Made by a program: the position numbers and the translations under genes. The notes beneath the pieces were generated by a model that saw only the letters and a list, made by a program, of their open reading frames with translations, was not told where the DNA came from and ran no database searches. A stretch of DNA of 11,642 nt from an uncultured Collinsella sp. (GTDB taxonomy: Bacteria > Actinomycetota > Coriobacteriia > Coriobacteriales > Coriobacteriaceae): NCBI GenBank assembly GCA_902492545.1, contig CABULX010000071.1, forward strand, positions 1 to 11,642. The letters are read 5' to 3'. Of the stretch, positions 1 through 6,884 are shown piece after piece. How positions within the stretch are numbered: position 1 is the first letter of the stretch; each line of letters starts with the position of its first letter.

Positions 1-197
1 TTCTTTAAGAAGCCTTTACGTTTCCGTGTAATTCCCGTCCATTATCGCGCAGGTCGCCACTACATTGCGCCACACCGCCGCACATGCGCGTTAATATGGC
101 TGGTTGTTGTGCGCAGCCCGCAAATGCAGTGCATATTTAGGTAACAATCGGGTAAACCCCCGCTTTCGTAGGTTTTAAGTTTGTGAGGAGTCTCAGC

Positions 198-2498
198 ATG
201 TTCGCTGCCGCCATCTCGCTCGTCGGTCTTGCGGCGACCGTCTACCTTGTTTTGCGCGAGGCCAAGGCCATTCGCGCTCAGTCGGGCACCGTTGCCAAAA
301 GCGCTCTTGGGTGGAGCGTCGCCTTCGGCCTGTTCCAGCTCTTTTTGACCATTTGGGGCGCTATTGGCCTCGTCGCGCAAAACGAGCCGCTCGCCTTTGT
401 GATGCTCATCCTGACCAACGCCATCCTCACCGGCTGCGCTTGGGCCAGCATCGCCCGCGACCGCATCGCCCCGCGCGTCTTTGCGTTCGCCGGGCCCGAC
501 GCCCCCGCCCCCACCGGCAAGCTCGCCCGCCTGCGCGACGCCTTTGTGGGCAAACCGCTCGTCGCCGCCGTCTTGTGCCTGCTGCTCGCCGGCGTCTTTG
601 CGCTGCTGGGCATGGAGGTCTCGTCCAACCACGACTTTACCTGGGTCTACCCCCTGTGCATCCTGCTCGAGTGGGCCATCATCACCACGCTCATGGTCGG
701 CCTGTTCTTCCTGTTCCAGCGTCACGGCGCAGCTCCCGCGGTCCTGGCCTTTGCCCTCTTTGTCCTGGGCATTGCCGAGTTCTTCGTCATCACGTTTAAA
801 TCCATGCCCATCCAGCCGGGCGACCTTTCGGCCATCTCCACCGCCGCCGCGGTCGCCGGCACCGGCTACACCTTCTCGATCTCACTGTTCTGCGTGCTGT
901 CCATGGGCTTTACCGCCATCGCCATGCTGCTGTGCGAGTACGCCGGCCTGGTGGCACCGCATCGCCAGAAGGGTGCCGCCAACGCCAAGCGCATCCTACT
1001 CACCAACCTGCTCGTCGCCGTGCTGTGCCTGGGCGGCGTGACCGCGCACGTCACGCTTATCGACTACTACAACACCCTCGGCATCACCGTCTACACCTGG
1101 CGCCCGCTCGAGAGCTACTGGCGCGAGGGCTACCTGCCCGCTTTCATTAGCGCGGCGCAGTCCATCAAGCCGCCCAAACCCGCCGACTACTCCGTCGACG
1201 ATGCCAAGGCCACGCTCAAAAAGTACGCCAAGGCCTACGACAAGTCCGACGCCGCCAAGAGTGACGAGCGCACCGCCGCAAAGGAGCAGTTCGACAGCGA
1301 GAAGCCCACGGTCATCGCCATCATGAACGAGACCTTCTCGGATCTGTCGATCTACCAGAACATGCGCGCCGGCTACGAGGGCCCGCAGTACTTTAAGAGC
1401 CTGTCCAACTGCCTCAGCCGCGGCAAGCTCTACGTGAGTGCCTACGGCGGCGGTACCGCCAATACCGAGTTTGAGTTTATGACCGGCAACTCCATGGCCA
1501 ACCTGGGATCGGGCGTGTACCCCTACACCATCTACAACATGGAAACGACCGGGAACTTGGCAGAGCAGTTCAAATCGCTCGGCTATTCCACCACGGCCAT
1601 GCACCCCAACCACGCGACCAACTGGAACCGCGAGAACGTCTACAAGGACTTTGGCTTTGACCAGTTCCTGTCCATCAACGATATCCAGGGAGCCGACACC
1701 CTGCGCGGCATGGTGACCGACCAGGCTACCTACGACAAGATTCTTGAGCTGCTCGACCAGAACGCCGATCCGCAGTTTATCTTCGACGTGACCATGCAGA
1801 ACCACTCGGGCTACGACACGGGTCTGCTGCCGGTCGACAAGCAGATGCACCTGAACATCGACACGACCGATCTGGACGCCAAGACCGTCGAGGACGGCAC
1901 GCTCTCCGATGTCGACGAGTATGTCTCGTGCATCGAGCAGTCCGACCAGGCGCTGCGCTACTTCCTCAACGCCTTGAGCAAGCTCGACCGCAAGGTGGTC
2001 GTGGTGTTCTGGGGCGACCACCAGCCGTTCTTCCCGTCCAAGTTCAATGACAAGTGGTTTACCGGCGAGGACGACGCCACGCATCAGGAGCGCCTGTGGC
2101 AGACCGACTACATCATTTGGGCCAACTACGACGTTGCCGGTTGCGACCAGACGAGCGAGGTCGACGACCTGTCCACCAACTACCTGTCCACGCAGCTTAT
2201 GCAGCTGATCGGCGCACCGCTGACCGACTACCAGAAAGCGCACATGACGCTGCGCAAGTCGCTGCCCGCCATCAACTCCGTCGGCTACGAGGACGCCAGC
2301 CTGCGCTGGGCGCTCTCCTCCAACGTCACCGGTGACGACGCCGCTGCCGCAGCCGCCACCAAGGCGCGCGAGGATTACGCCAAGATGCAGTACTACGAGA
2401 TGTTCCGCGACGGCAAGAACGTGTATACCGAGCACTTCCAGACCGAGGCCAACGAGACCGACCCCAACCTGGCGCCGGGTACGACCAAGATCAAGTAA
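198..2498 (+). CDS. LTA synthase-type membrane sulfatase-fold phosphotransferase
   Basis: The 766-residue product has about eight hydrophobic segments in residues 1-285, then an extracellular alkaline-phosphatase-superfamily domain from about residue 365. Visible active-site elements are E378 in IAIMNETFSD (metal ligand), the nucleophile T420 in YGGGTANTEFE, the HPNH motif at 469-472, and WGDHQP at 605-610 (D607 and H608, metal ligands). Family members transfer glycerol-phosphate groups from phosphatidylglycerol onto lipoteichoic-acid-like polymers, or modify related envelope glycans, outside the membrane. The exact substrate here cannot be read from sequence. It is longer than classical LtaS (about 650 residues) and has more helices than the usual five. 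I chose ATG 198 because AGGAG at 186-190 lies 7 bases upstream; an in-frame GTG at 183 adds five residues but precedes that site. The gene stands alone and converges with 3078-3740. I saw no convincing promoter in bases 1-182. Confidence 0.9.
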   Translation: MFAAAISLVGLAATVYLVLREAKAIRAQSGTVAKSALGWSVAFGLFQLFLTIWGAIGLVAQNEPLAFVMLILTNAILTGCAWASIARDRIAPRVFAFAGPDAPAPTGKLARLRDAFVGKPLVAAVLCLLLAGVFALLGMEVSSNHDFTWVYPLCILLEWAIITTLMVGLFFLFQRHGAAPAVLAFALFVLGIAEFFVITFKSMPIQPGDLSAISTAAAVAGTGYTFSISLFCVLSMGFTAIAMLLCEYAGLVAPHRQKGAANAKRILLTNLLVAVLCLGGVTAHVTLIDYYNTLGITVYTWRPLESYWREGYLPAFISAAQSIKPPKPADYSVDDAKATLKKYAKAYDKSDAAKSDERTAAKEQFDSEKPTVIAIMNETFSDLSIYQNMRAGYEGPQYFKSLSNCLSRGKLYVSAYGGGTANTEFEFMTGNSMANLGSGVYPYTIYNMETTGNLAEQFKSLGYSTTAMHPNHATNWNRENVYKDFGFDQFLSINDIQGADTLRGMVTDQATYDKILELLDQNADPQFIFDVTMQNHSGYDTGLLPVDKQMHLNIDTTDLDAKTVEDGTLSDVDEYVSCIEQSDQALRYFLNALSKLDRKVVVVFWGDHQPFFPSKFNDKWFTGEDDATHQERLWQTDYIIWANYDVAGCDQTSEVDDLSTNYLSTQLMQLIGAPLTDYQKAHMTLRKSLPAINSVGYEDASLRWALSSNVTGDDAAAAAATKAREDYAKMQYYEMFRDGKNVYTEHFQTEANETDPNLAPGTTKIK

Positions 2499-2557
2499 CG
2501 GGGTCGGGGGCCCGAATCGGCGGCAGGCGGAGGCGCGGGAAAGGTCTGCTGCTCAAA

Positions 2558-2621
2558 CAGTCCTGCGCAAGACGGGGGCCACATTAAGTGGCCCCCTTTG
2601 CGTGCGGAACTCGCGATGAAC
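2558..2621 (+). repeat. 64-bp repeat, copy 1 (inverted partner at 2957-3020)
   Basis: This block recurs in opposite orientation at 2957-3020 with 62 of 64 bases identical. It contains the terminator hairpin at 2574-2596. The two differences fall in the left stem (GG here, AA in the reverse complement of the partner). It lies about 60 bases after the stop of the LTA-synthase-type gene. It looks like a mobile or recombining terminator cassette rather than coding DNA. Confidence 0.85.
2574..2599 (+). terminator. Intrinsic terminator of the LTA synthase-type gene
   Basis: A perfect 9-bp stem (GGGGGCCAC / GTGGCCCCC) with loop ATTAA is followed by TTTG. It lies 75 bases after the stop at 2498, where a terminator is expected. 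The T run is short, so termination may be incomplete; a second, similar hairpin follows at 2703. Confidence 0.7.
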
Positions 2622-2702
2622 CTTATATGCCTCCGCCCGGACAGACGCCCTGTTGTTGGAGCGCGGCTTGTCATAGGGGTATCCGCTGAACATATATAAG
2701 TC

Positions 2703-2728
2703 GAAGGCCACGTCTTGTGGCCTTCTTT
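2703..2728 (+). terminator. Second terminator-like hairpin
   Basis: A perfect 9-bp stem (GAAGGCCAC / GTGGCCTTC) with loop GTCTT is followed by TTT. Stem, loop size and trailing TTTGC match the hairpin at 2574, so the two look related. It could be a back-up terminator for the plus-strand gene. Confidence 0.55.
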
Positions 2729-2733
2729 GCATC

Positions 2734-2843
2734 CGGAAACCGTGTCCCAGAATTCACGTTCGGAGTGGGATGCGGTTTCCGCTTACGGCCCCGTTGGGAA
2801 ACTGCATCCCACTCCGATTGCAAATTCCGGGTCGCATTTTCCG
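2734..2843. repeat. 110-bp imperfect palindrome
   Basis: The arms 2734-2780 and 2797-2843 are inverted about one constant axis (paired positions sum to 5577). The inner 20 bp (2761-2780 against 2797-2816) pair fully if one G-U is allowed, around a 16-base loop; the outer 27 positions match at about two thirds. Both strands therefore encode similar-looking short peptides, which explains the small open frames here. The right arm carries the word TTGCAAATTCCGGG, found again in the palindrome at 10595-10756. It resembles a dispersed intergenic repeat of unknown function. Confidence 0.75.
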
Positions 2844-2930
2844 AGAGCCCGCCCATCCGGAAAGCCCGTCCCGCTCTGGATGCATCCGGACATGGAATAT
2901 CCGCTTATAAGGCCTTCCATCAATAAAGGG

Positions 2931-3060
2931 GCGCCCTCCCGGGCGGCAGGCACGAAGTTCATCGCGAGTTCCGCACGCAAAGGGGGCCACTTAATGTGGC
3001 TTCCGTCTTGCGCAGGACTGTAGAGCAGGGAACTTCGTGCCCGCCGCCCGGGAGGGCGTT
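2931..3060. repeat. Inverted repeat with 30-bp arms enclosing the second 64-bp repeat
   Basis: Bases 2931-2960 and 3030-3060 are near-perfect reverse complements (GC-rich CCTCCCGGGCGGC core, one or two mismatches). They enclose the second copy of the 64-bp block. A transcript from either strand could form one long nested hairpin. It ends 17 bases before the stop codon of the minus-strand gene at 3078, so it may help block read-through in both directions. Confidence 0.75.
2957..3020 (-). repeat. 64-bp repeat, copy 2 (inverted relative to 2558-2621)
   Basis: This is 62/64 identical to the reverse complement of 2558-2621. In this orientation the hairpin faces the minus-strand gene at 3078-3740 and is followed by TTTGC, as expected for its terminator. 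The minus-strand stem, however, has two A-C mismatches. On the plus strand the same positions become G-U pairs, so the hairpin is better formed in plus-strand RNA. Confidence 0.8.
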
Positions 3061-3077
3061 GCATTTAGAAGATGGAC

Positions 3078-3740
3078 CTAGCACTCCGCTTTCATGGCGT
3101 TGTAGCCGATCAGCACGGTCCATACGTACGCGCAGGTCTTGGGGATCATGAGCATGCCGATAGCCGGAATAACCTCGGCCCACAGGACCACGGGAATGTA
3201 GAAGCCAAAGCTCAGCACAATGGTGAGCCACATCCAGCGGAAGGCCTCGTCGCCATCTTCCTTCGCACTGCGGTAGAACAGCACGATGACCATCAGCCCC
3301 ATGATGGCAAACGGGATGTTGCGCAAGATGCCCCACTCGAGCGGAGTCTGGTTGGTGAGCCACTGGTTTTGCGGCAGCATGCACAGCGCGACACGCATGA
3401 CGGCAAGGGCAAAGATCGCCGCGGTCGTCGCGACGTGATTCTTAACCTGATAGCGCTCGCGCCACACGAAGTACAGCAACACGTAGAAGACGGTCATAGT
3501 AATCGAGGTAATCCACTTGCCCAGGCCCAGCTGCGCGGCATAAGCGTCAAAGCCCGTCGTGCAAAGTGCCAGCGCGCGAGGCACCAGGTGGAACGAATCG
3601 CCGGCGCCCAAAACGACCGCCATCCAGCCAAACAGCTGGAACTGACGGTTGCCCTTGCTGCCGCGAATCATACGGATACCGATGGTGATGACCGTCACCA
3701 AGTACACGATGTCAAAAAGCGTTTCGAAAATAGCACGCAT
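3078..3740 (-). CDS. Seven-helix membrane protein of unknown function
   Basis: The 220-residue protein is almost entirely hydrophobic, with about seven predicted membrane helices (roughly 7-24, 33-53, 73-93, 103-120, 138-156, 167-186, 190-211). A distinctive motif GDSFHLVPR at 47-55 lies at the end of helix 2, with buried charged and aromatic residues. I do not recognise a named family and assign no function. The start is secure: ATG 3738-3740 has AAGGAG (3749-3754) at 8-base spacing. Upstream are a possible leader frame (3753-3797), a palindromic operator (3814-3828) and the terminator of the TetR-like gene, so it probably has its own regulated promoter. The downstream end meets the repeat-rich convergent region. 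Confidence 0.85.
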   Translation of the reverse strand: MRAIFETLFDIVYLVTVITIGIRMIRGSKGNRQFQLFGWMAVVLGAGDSFHLVPRALALCTTGFDAYAAQLGLGKWITSITMTVFYVLLYFVWRERYQVKNHVATTAAIFALAVMRVALCMLPQNQWLTNQTPLEWGILRNIPFAIMGLMVIVLFYRSAKEDGDEAFRWMWLTIVLSFGFYIPVVLWAEVIPAIGMLMIPKTCAYVWTVLIGYNAMKAEC

Positions 3741-3752
3741 ATATATGTCTCC

Positions 3753-3797
3753 TTATAAGAATGATTGCAAAAGAACGGTTTGGCTTCTTGGCGCCAC
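3753..3797 (-). CDS. Possible 14-residue leader peptide
   Basis: On the minus strand a near-ideal Shine-Dalgarno AAGGAGG (3804-3810) sits 6 bases before a GTG start at 3797. The frame reads MAPRSQTVLLQSFL and stops at TAA (3755-3753). That stop overlaps the AAGGAG site of the membrane-protein gene, suggesting translational coupling or a regulatory leader. A strong ribosome site with no annotated gene is the main support; the peptide has no recognisable similarity and the frame could be chance. The sequence also holds no obvious run of a single regulatory amino acid. Confidence 0.3.
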   Translation of the reverse strand: MAPRSQTVLLQSFL

Positions 3798-3813
3798 GCA
3801 CCACCTCCTTAAC

Positions 3814-3828
3814 GTGAACTCTGTTCAC
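3814..3828. promoter_or_regulatory. Palindromic operator, GTGAAC-TCT-GTTCAC
   Basis: A perfect 6-3-6 inverted repeat lies between the terminator of the TetR-like gene and the strong ribosome site before the membrane protein. TetR-family operators are commonly palindromes of this kind, so a repressor site is likely. No clean -35/-10 pair could be assigned around it. Whether the adjacent TetR-like gene still binds it is doubtful, because that gene lacks a visible DNA-binding domain. Confidence 0.5.
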
Positions 3829-3839
3829 TTTCTAACCGT

Positions 3840-3863
3840 AAAAATCCCCGCCTTGCGCGGGGA
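3840..3863 (-). terminator. Intrinsic terminator of the TetR-like gene
   Basis: Read on the minus strand, TCCCCGC - GCAAG - GCGGGGA is a perfect 7-bp stem followed directly by TTTTT. It begins 4 bases after the TAA stop of the gene at 3867-4274. It should separate that gene from the membrane-protein gene downstream. Confidence 0.85.
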
Positions 3864-3866
3864 CCG

Positions 3867-4274
3867 TTAGTAGAGGGTTCGGCGCGTAATCTCGAGCACG
3901 GCACTCGGATCGAAATCTTGCCGAATTACGGCAGAGAGCATGAGCGAGAACAGGACCTCGGCAAATTGCTCGGCAGTAAACTGATCGGTAAAGGCGTCCG
4001 GGCGCACCCGAGTATCACGCTTGAGCACCGCGCAAAGCTGGTCGAGAATATGCTGCCAGGCATGATGCATGCGGCGTTTGCCGTCCGCAGAATCCTGCTG
4101 CATGAATCCCAGCGAGTGATGCGTAAAGAAACCCGGATACTTTTGACAGCCGTACTCCATCTGGCGATACATCCAGCGGATGCAGGAGAGCGTGTCTTCC
4201 AAGATGGCCTCGTCATCAGGGTGATGGAAAATGTCGCCCCAAATGCTTGCCACGGTTGCACCCGCGGGTGTCAA
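3867..4274 (-). CDS. TetR-like C-terminal domain only; probably truncated
   Basis: The 135 residues are predicted mostly alpha-helical and end in a pattern like the ligand-binding half of TetR-family repressors (QFTAEQFAEVLFSLMLSAVI, then a short final helix). The N-terminal helix-turn-helix that every working TetR protein needs is absent, and the 70 bases up to the next gene leave no room for it. The only upstream start is TTG at 4274 with no Shine-Dalgarno; GTG 4253 or an internal ATG are alternatives with equally weak sites. A 12-bp palindrome CACCCGCGGGTG (4259-4270) lies just inside the start. I read it as a regulator that lost its 5' half; an independent small helical protein is the alternative. 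Family assignment is tentative, from helix pattern and the nearby operator. Confidence 0.45.
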   Translation of the reverse strand: MTPAGATVASIWGDIFHHPDDEAILEDTLSCIRWMYRQMEYGCQKYPGFFTHHSLGFMQQDSADGKRRMHHAWQHILDQLCAVLKRDTRVRPDAFTDQFTAEQFAEVLFSLMLSAVIRQDFDPSAVLEITRRTLY

Positions 4275-4275
4275 G

Positions 4276-4303
4276 AAAAAAGCCTCGAGGATTTCGAGGC
4301 TTT
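4276..4303 (-). terminator. Intrinsic terminator of the flavodoxin gene
   Basis: On the minus strand AAGCCTCGA - AATCC - TCGAGGCTT forms a perfect 9-bp stem, extendable by one A-T pair, running into a T tract. It lies about 40 bases after the flavodoxin stop at 4346 and immediately before the TetR-like frame. Confidence 0.85.
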
Positions 4304-4345
4304 CACATTTGTATTGTTTTGCGCGAAGGACCGCGAACGGCGAAG

Positions 4346-4897
4346 CTACTCGCCCAGCACGGCCTTCTTGGCGGCTGCGGCCATGTTGTCCAGATCTTCC
4401 TTGGTGGGATGGTCCTTTGCGGCAAACCAGTTGTCGAGCAGCATCTTATAGCGCGCGTTTTCGGGTTCTTGCTCAAGCATCGCCTCGTAGCGCTGCTTTA
4501 CGGCAGGGCCCATCTTGCCCTGGCACATCGCCCAGCCCGCAAGCTCGGCATCCCCAGCCAAATTGGAAGTTACGCGGTCGATAATCTGCTGGTAATAGCT
4601 CTGGTCGGCCCCAAAACCGCAGGTGCCAAACAGGAAGACGCGCTTGCCGTGCAAAGCGGAGAGCAACGCCGCGACCGAAGGCGTGCACGCGCCCTTGTCG
4701 CACCAAAAACCGACGAGCACCGTGTCGGCCGCGCAGGCGCCCTGCGCCTCGAGCGCAACCTGATCTGCATCCGCATCGTCGCTCAACGCCGCGGCATGGA
4801 CAAAATCAACACCCGCAGCCTGCAGAGCGCGCTTGATCGCGCCCGAAACCATCCTGGTATTACCGCTCTTGCTGTTAACCACCAAAGAGCACGTCAT
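4346..4897 (-). CDS. Flavodoxin-like protein (BilS-like family)
   Basis: This is a 183-residue single-domain flavodoxin fold. The FMN phosphate loop is SKSGNT at 9-14, after the first strand SLVV. Further family features are VLVGFWCDKGACTP (60-73), VFLFGTCGFG (87-96), and the C-terminal CQGKM...RYE...N...HP..EDL pattern. These match the short flavodoxin family to which BilS, the companion of bilirubin reductase BilR, belongs; that family is broad and no bilR is in this window. It probably carries electrons through FMN in the cytoplasm. ATG 4897 is preferred, but GTG 4903 (two residues longer) is closer to the GAGG site and cannot be excluded. A terminator follows, and a candidate promoter lies upstream, so it is probably monocistronic. 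Confidence 0.85.
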   Translation of the reverse strand: MTCSLVVNSKSGNTRMVSGAIKRALQAAGVDFVHAAALSDDADADQVALEAQGACAADTVLVGFWCDKGACTPSVAALLSALHGKRVFLFGTCGFGADQSYYQQIIDRVTSNLAGDAELAGWAMCQGKMGPAVKQRYEAMLEQEPENARYKMLLDNWFAAKDHPTKEDLDNMAAAAKKAVLGE

Positions 4898-4956
4898 AGT
4901 CACGTTGCCTCGTTTCCCCCAAAACTAAAGCCACTAATGCAATTTATTAGATGAAT

Positions 4957-4984
4957 ATCTTAGTACTTACGTGACAGATGTAAA
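4957..4984 (-). promoter_or_regulatory. Candidate promoter of the flavodoxin gene, with an overlapping inverted repeat
   Basis: On the minus strand TTTACA (4984-4979), a 16-base spacer and TAAGAT (4962-4957) resemble a sigma-70-type promoter about 60 bases before the start. The -35 box sits in the loop of an inverted repeat GACAGA-N12-TCTGTC (4973-4996), which could be a regulator site. The evidence is consensus matching only. Confidence 0.45.
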
Positions 4985-5024
4985 CCACCGTCTGTCGATT
5001 GATTAATTTGCCCCACGGGCTTGC

Positions 5025-6884
5025 TCACTGGGCAAACTGGCTGCGGTAGAGTTCGGCGTAGAAGCCGCCTGCCGCTAGCAGCTCGTCGTGCGTGCCGCGC
5101 TCGATAATCTGGCCGTCGCGCATGACCAGAATGCAGTCGGCGTTGCGGATCGTCGACAGGCGGTGCGCCACCACAAAGCTTGTGCGGCCGGCCATAAGCT
5201 CGTCGAATGCCGCCTGCACCTGCAGCTCGGTGCGGGTATCGATGCTCGAGGTCGCCTCGTCCAGCAGCAGAATCGCCGGGTCGGTGAGCATGACGCGCGC
5301 GATGCACAGCAGCTGTTTTTGACCCTGGCTAAACGTGCCGCCGTCCTCGCCGATGACCGTATCGTAGCCGCCTGGCAGCTGCACGATAAACTTGTGTGCA
5401 TGCGCGCGCTTGGCGGCCTCGATAACCTGCTCGCGCGTGACATCGGGGCAACCGTAAGCGATGTTTTCCGCCACCGTGCCCTCGAACAGCCACGTATCCT
5501 GCAGCACCATGCCAAAGGCGCGGCGCAGGCTTGCGCGCGTGTAGTCACGCGAAGACCTGCCATCGACCATGATGCGTCCGGCATCGATGTCGTAAAAGCG
5601 CAGCAGCAGGTTGATGAGCGTCGTCTTGCCGCAGCCCGTGGGGCCGACCAGGGCAAAGCGCATGCCGGGCTTAGCCTCGATGCAGATATCCTGCAGCAGT
5701 TTGCGGTCGGGCACGTAGCTAAAGTCCACGTGTTCAAAAGTCACCTCACCCTGCGGGGCGGTAAGCTCTACAGCGTCCGACGCGTCGGGCTCCTGCTCGC
5801 GCGCATCGAGCAGCGCAAACATGCGGCGCGCCGAGGCGTACGCGGTCTGGATCTGCGTAATGACGTTGGTGACCTCGTTGAACGGCTTGGTGTACTGGTT
5901 GGCATAGGACAGGAAGATCTGCACGCCGCCCACCGTAAGCGCCGCGGGCACGCCCGTGATCACGCCCACGCAGCCGATCACAGCGACCACGGCATAGATG
6001 ATGTTATTGATAAAGCGCGTACCGGGATTGGAAAGCGAGCCCATAAACTGCGCGCACTCGCCTGCCGTATAGAGCTCGGCATTGAGGGCATCGAAGCGCT
6101 GCTGAGCGTTGGGGCCATAGGCAAAGGCGTCGACAAGCTTTTGCTCGCCTACGTACTCCTCGATATGACCACCGAGCTGCCCTTGAATACGCTGCTGCGC
6201 CGTAAAGCTTTTGTTGGAGAGCTTGGCAATAGCACCGGCTGCAAAAATGGAAAGCGGCGTGACGAGCACCACCACGAGCGTCATGGTCAGGCTAATGGAG
6301 AGCATAAACGCGAGCGTGCCCGCGATGGTGATAACACCGGTGAAGAGCTGCGTGAAGCCCTGCAGCAAACCGTCGCCCACCTGGTCGACGTCGTTGACCA
6401 CGCGGCTCATAAGGTCGCCGTGGGCGTGGCTGTCGATAAAGCTGAGCGGCATACGACTGAGCTTGTCGCTCGCCTCCACGCGCATGTCGCGCACCGTTTC
6501 GTAGGACAGGCGGTTGACGCAATAGCCCTGCAGCCACTGAAAGGCCGCTGCTCCCACCACGACGAGCGCGAGCTTGGTAACGAGCGGCAGCAGCGCATCG
6601 AAGTCCACCTGCCCGGCGGCGACGATAAGGTCGATGCCCTCGCCAATGAGAATGGGCGTGTAGAGCTGCAGAATCACCGAGACGGCGGCACTCAAAAACG
6701 ATGCCGCAAACGAGACGCGGTGCGGACGGACATAGCCCAGCAGGCGGCGGGTCACCGCACCCACGGGATAGCGCTCGGGATCGCCGGGCTGGCGCGGACC
6801 GTCTCCCAGGTCGTTGAGGCTATCGTTGCCGGACACGTTGGCCGTCATCGTGGCGACCGAACCGGAGGAAGTGTACGGATTCAT
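5025..6884 (-). CDS. ABC exporter half-transporter, catalytic subunit of a heterodimer
   Basis: The 619-residue protein has an N-terminal six-helix type-IV (exporter) membrane domain (about 50-345) and a C-terminal ATPase. ATPase motifs are all present: Walker A GPTGCGKTT (K420), Q462 in the Q-loop, signature FSQGQ (518-522), Walker B LLLDEA with catalytic E543, and H574 in AHRLST. The signature deviates from LSGGQ, as is usual for the catalytic partner of TM287/288- and LmrCD-type heterodimers. It therefore supplies the working Walker site and its partner (6885-8750) the canonical signature. Such pumps export drugs, lipids or peptides; the substrate is not readable. ATG 6884 directly abuts the upstream TAA, and its ribosome site AAAGGAGGG lies inside the upstream coding sequence, so translation is coupled. 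No clear terminator follows. Confidence 0.92.
   Translation of the reverse strand: MNPYTSSGSVATMTANVSGNDSLNDLGDGPRQPGDPERYPVGAVTRRLLGYVRPHRVSFAASFLSAAVSVILQLYTPILIGEGIDLIVAAGQVDFDALLPLVTKLALVVVGAAAFQWLQGYCVNRLSYETVRDMRVEASDKLSRMPLSFIDSHAHGDLMSRVVNDVDQVGDGLLQGFTQLFTGVITIAGTLAFMLSISLTMTLVVVLVTPLSIFAAGAIAKLSNKSFTAQQRIQGQLGGHIEEYVGEQKLVDAFAYGPNAQQRFDALNAELYTAGECAQFMGSLSNPGTRFINNIIYAVVAVIGCVGVITGVPAALTVGGVQIFLSYANQYTKPFNEVTNVITQIQTAYASARRMFALLDAREQEPDASDAVELTAPQGEVTFEHVDFSYVPDRKLLQDICIEAKPGMRFALVGPTGCGKTTLINLLLRFYDIDAGRIMVDGRSSRDYTRASLRRAFGMVLQDTWLFEGTVAENIAYGCPDVTREQVIEAAKRAHAHKFIVQLPGGYDTVIGEDGGTFSQGQKQLLCIARVMLTDPAILLLDEATSSIDTRTELQVQAAFDELMAGRTSFVVAHRLSTIRNADCILVMRDGQIIERGTHDELLAAGGFYAELYRSQFAQ

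Noticed and set aside
1..140. Open 45-codon frame at the left edge as the end of an upstream gene
   Set aside because: The residues show no family likeness and such short frames are common by chance; nothing supports a gene here.
60..725. A 221-codon minus-strand frame covering the upstream region
   Set aside because: Mostly antisense to the first gene; composition (Gly/Glu/Asp/Ala) reflects the mirror of membrane-helix codons.
996..2435. A 479-codon open frame on the minus strand
   Set aside because: It is the mirror of the LTA-synthase-type gene, with Val/Gly/Leu-rich antisense composition and no family signal.
2671..3064. Several 60-100-codon frames on both strands that look alike (SEWDAVS, HPTP, NSG)
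   Set aside because: They arise because the DNA is palindromic, so both strands read similarly. No ribosome sites and no protein family.
5005..5024. Terminator of the ABC operon
   Set aside because: Only a 4-bp GCCC/GGGC stem without a T run was seen downstream of the stop.
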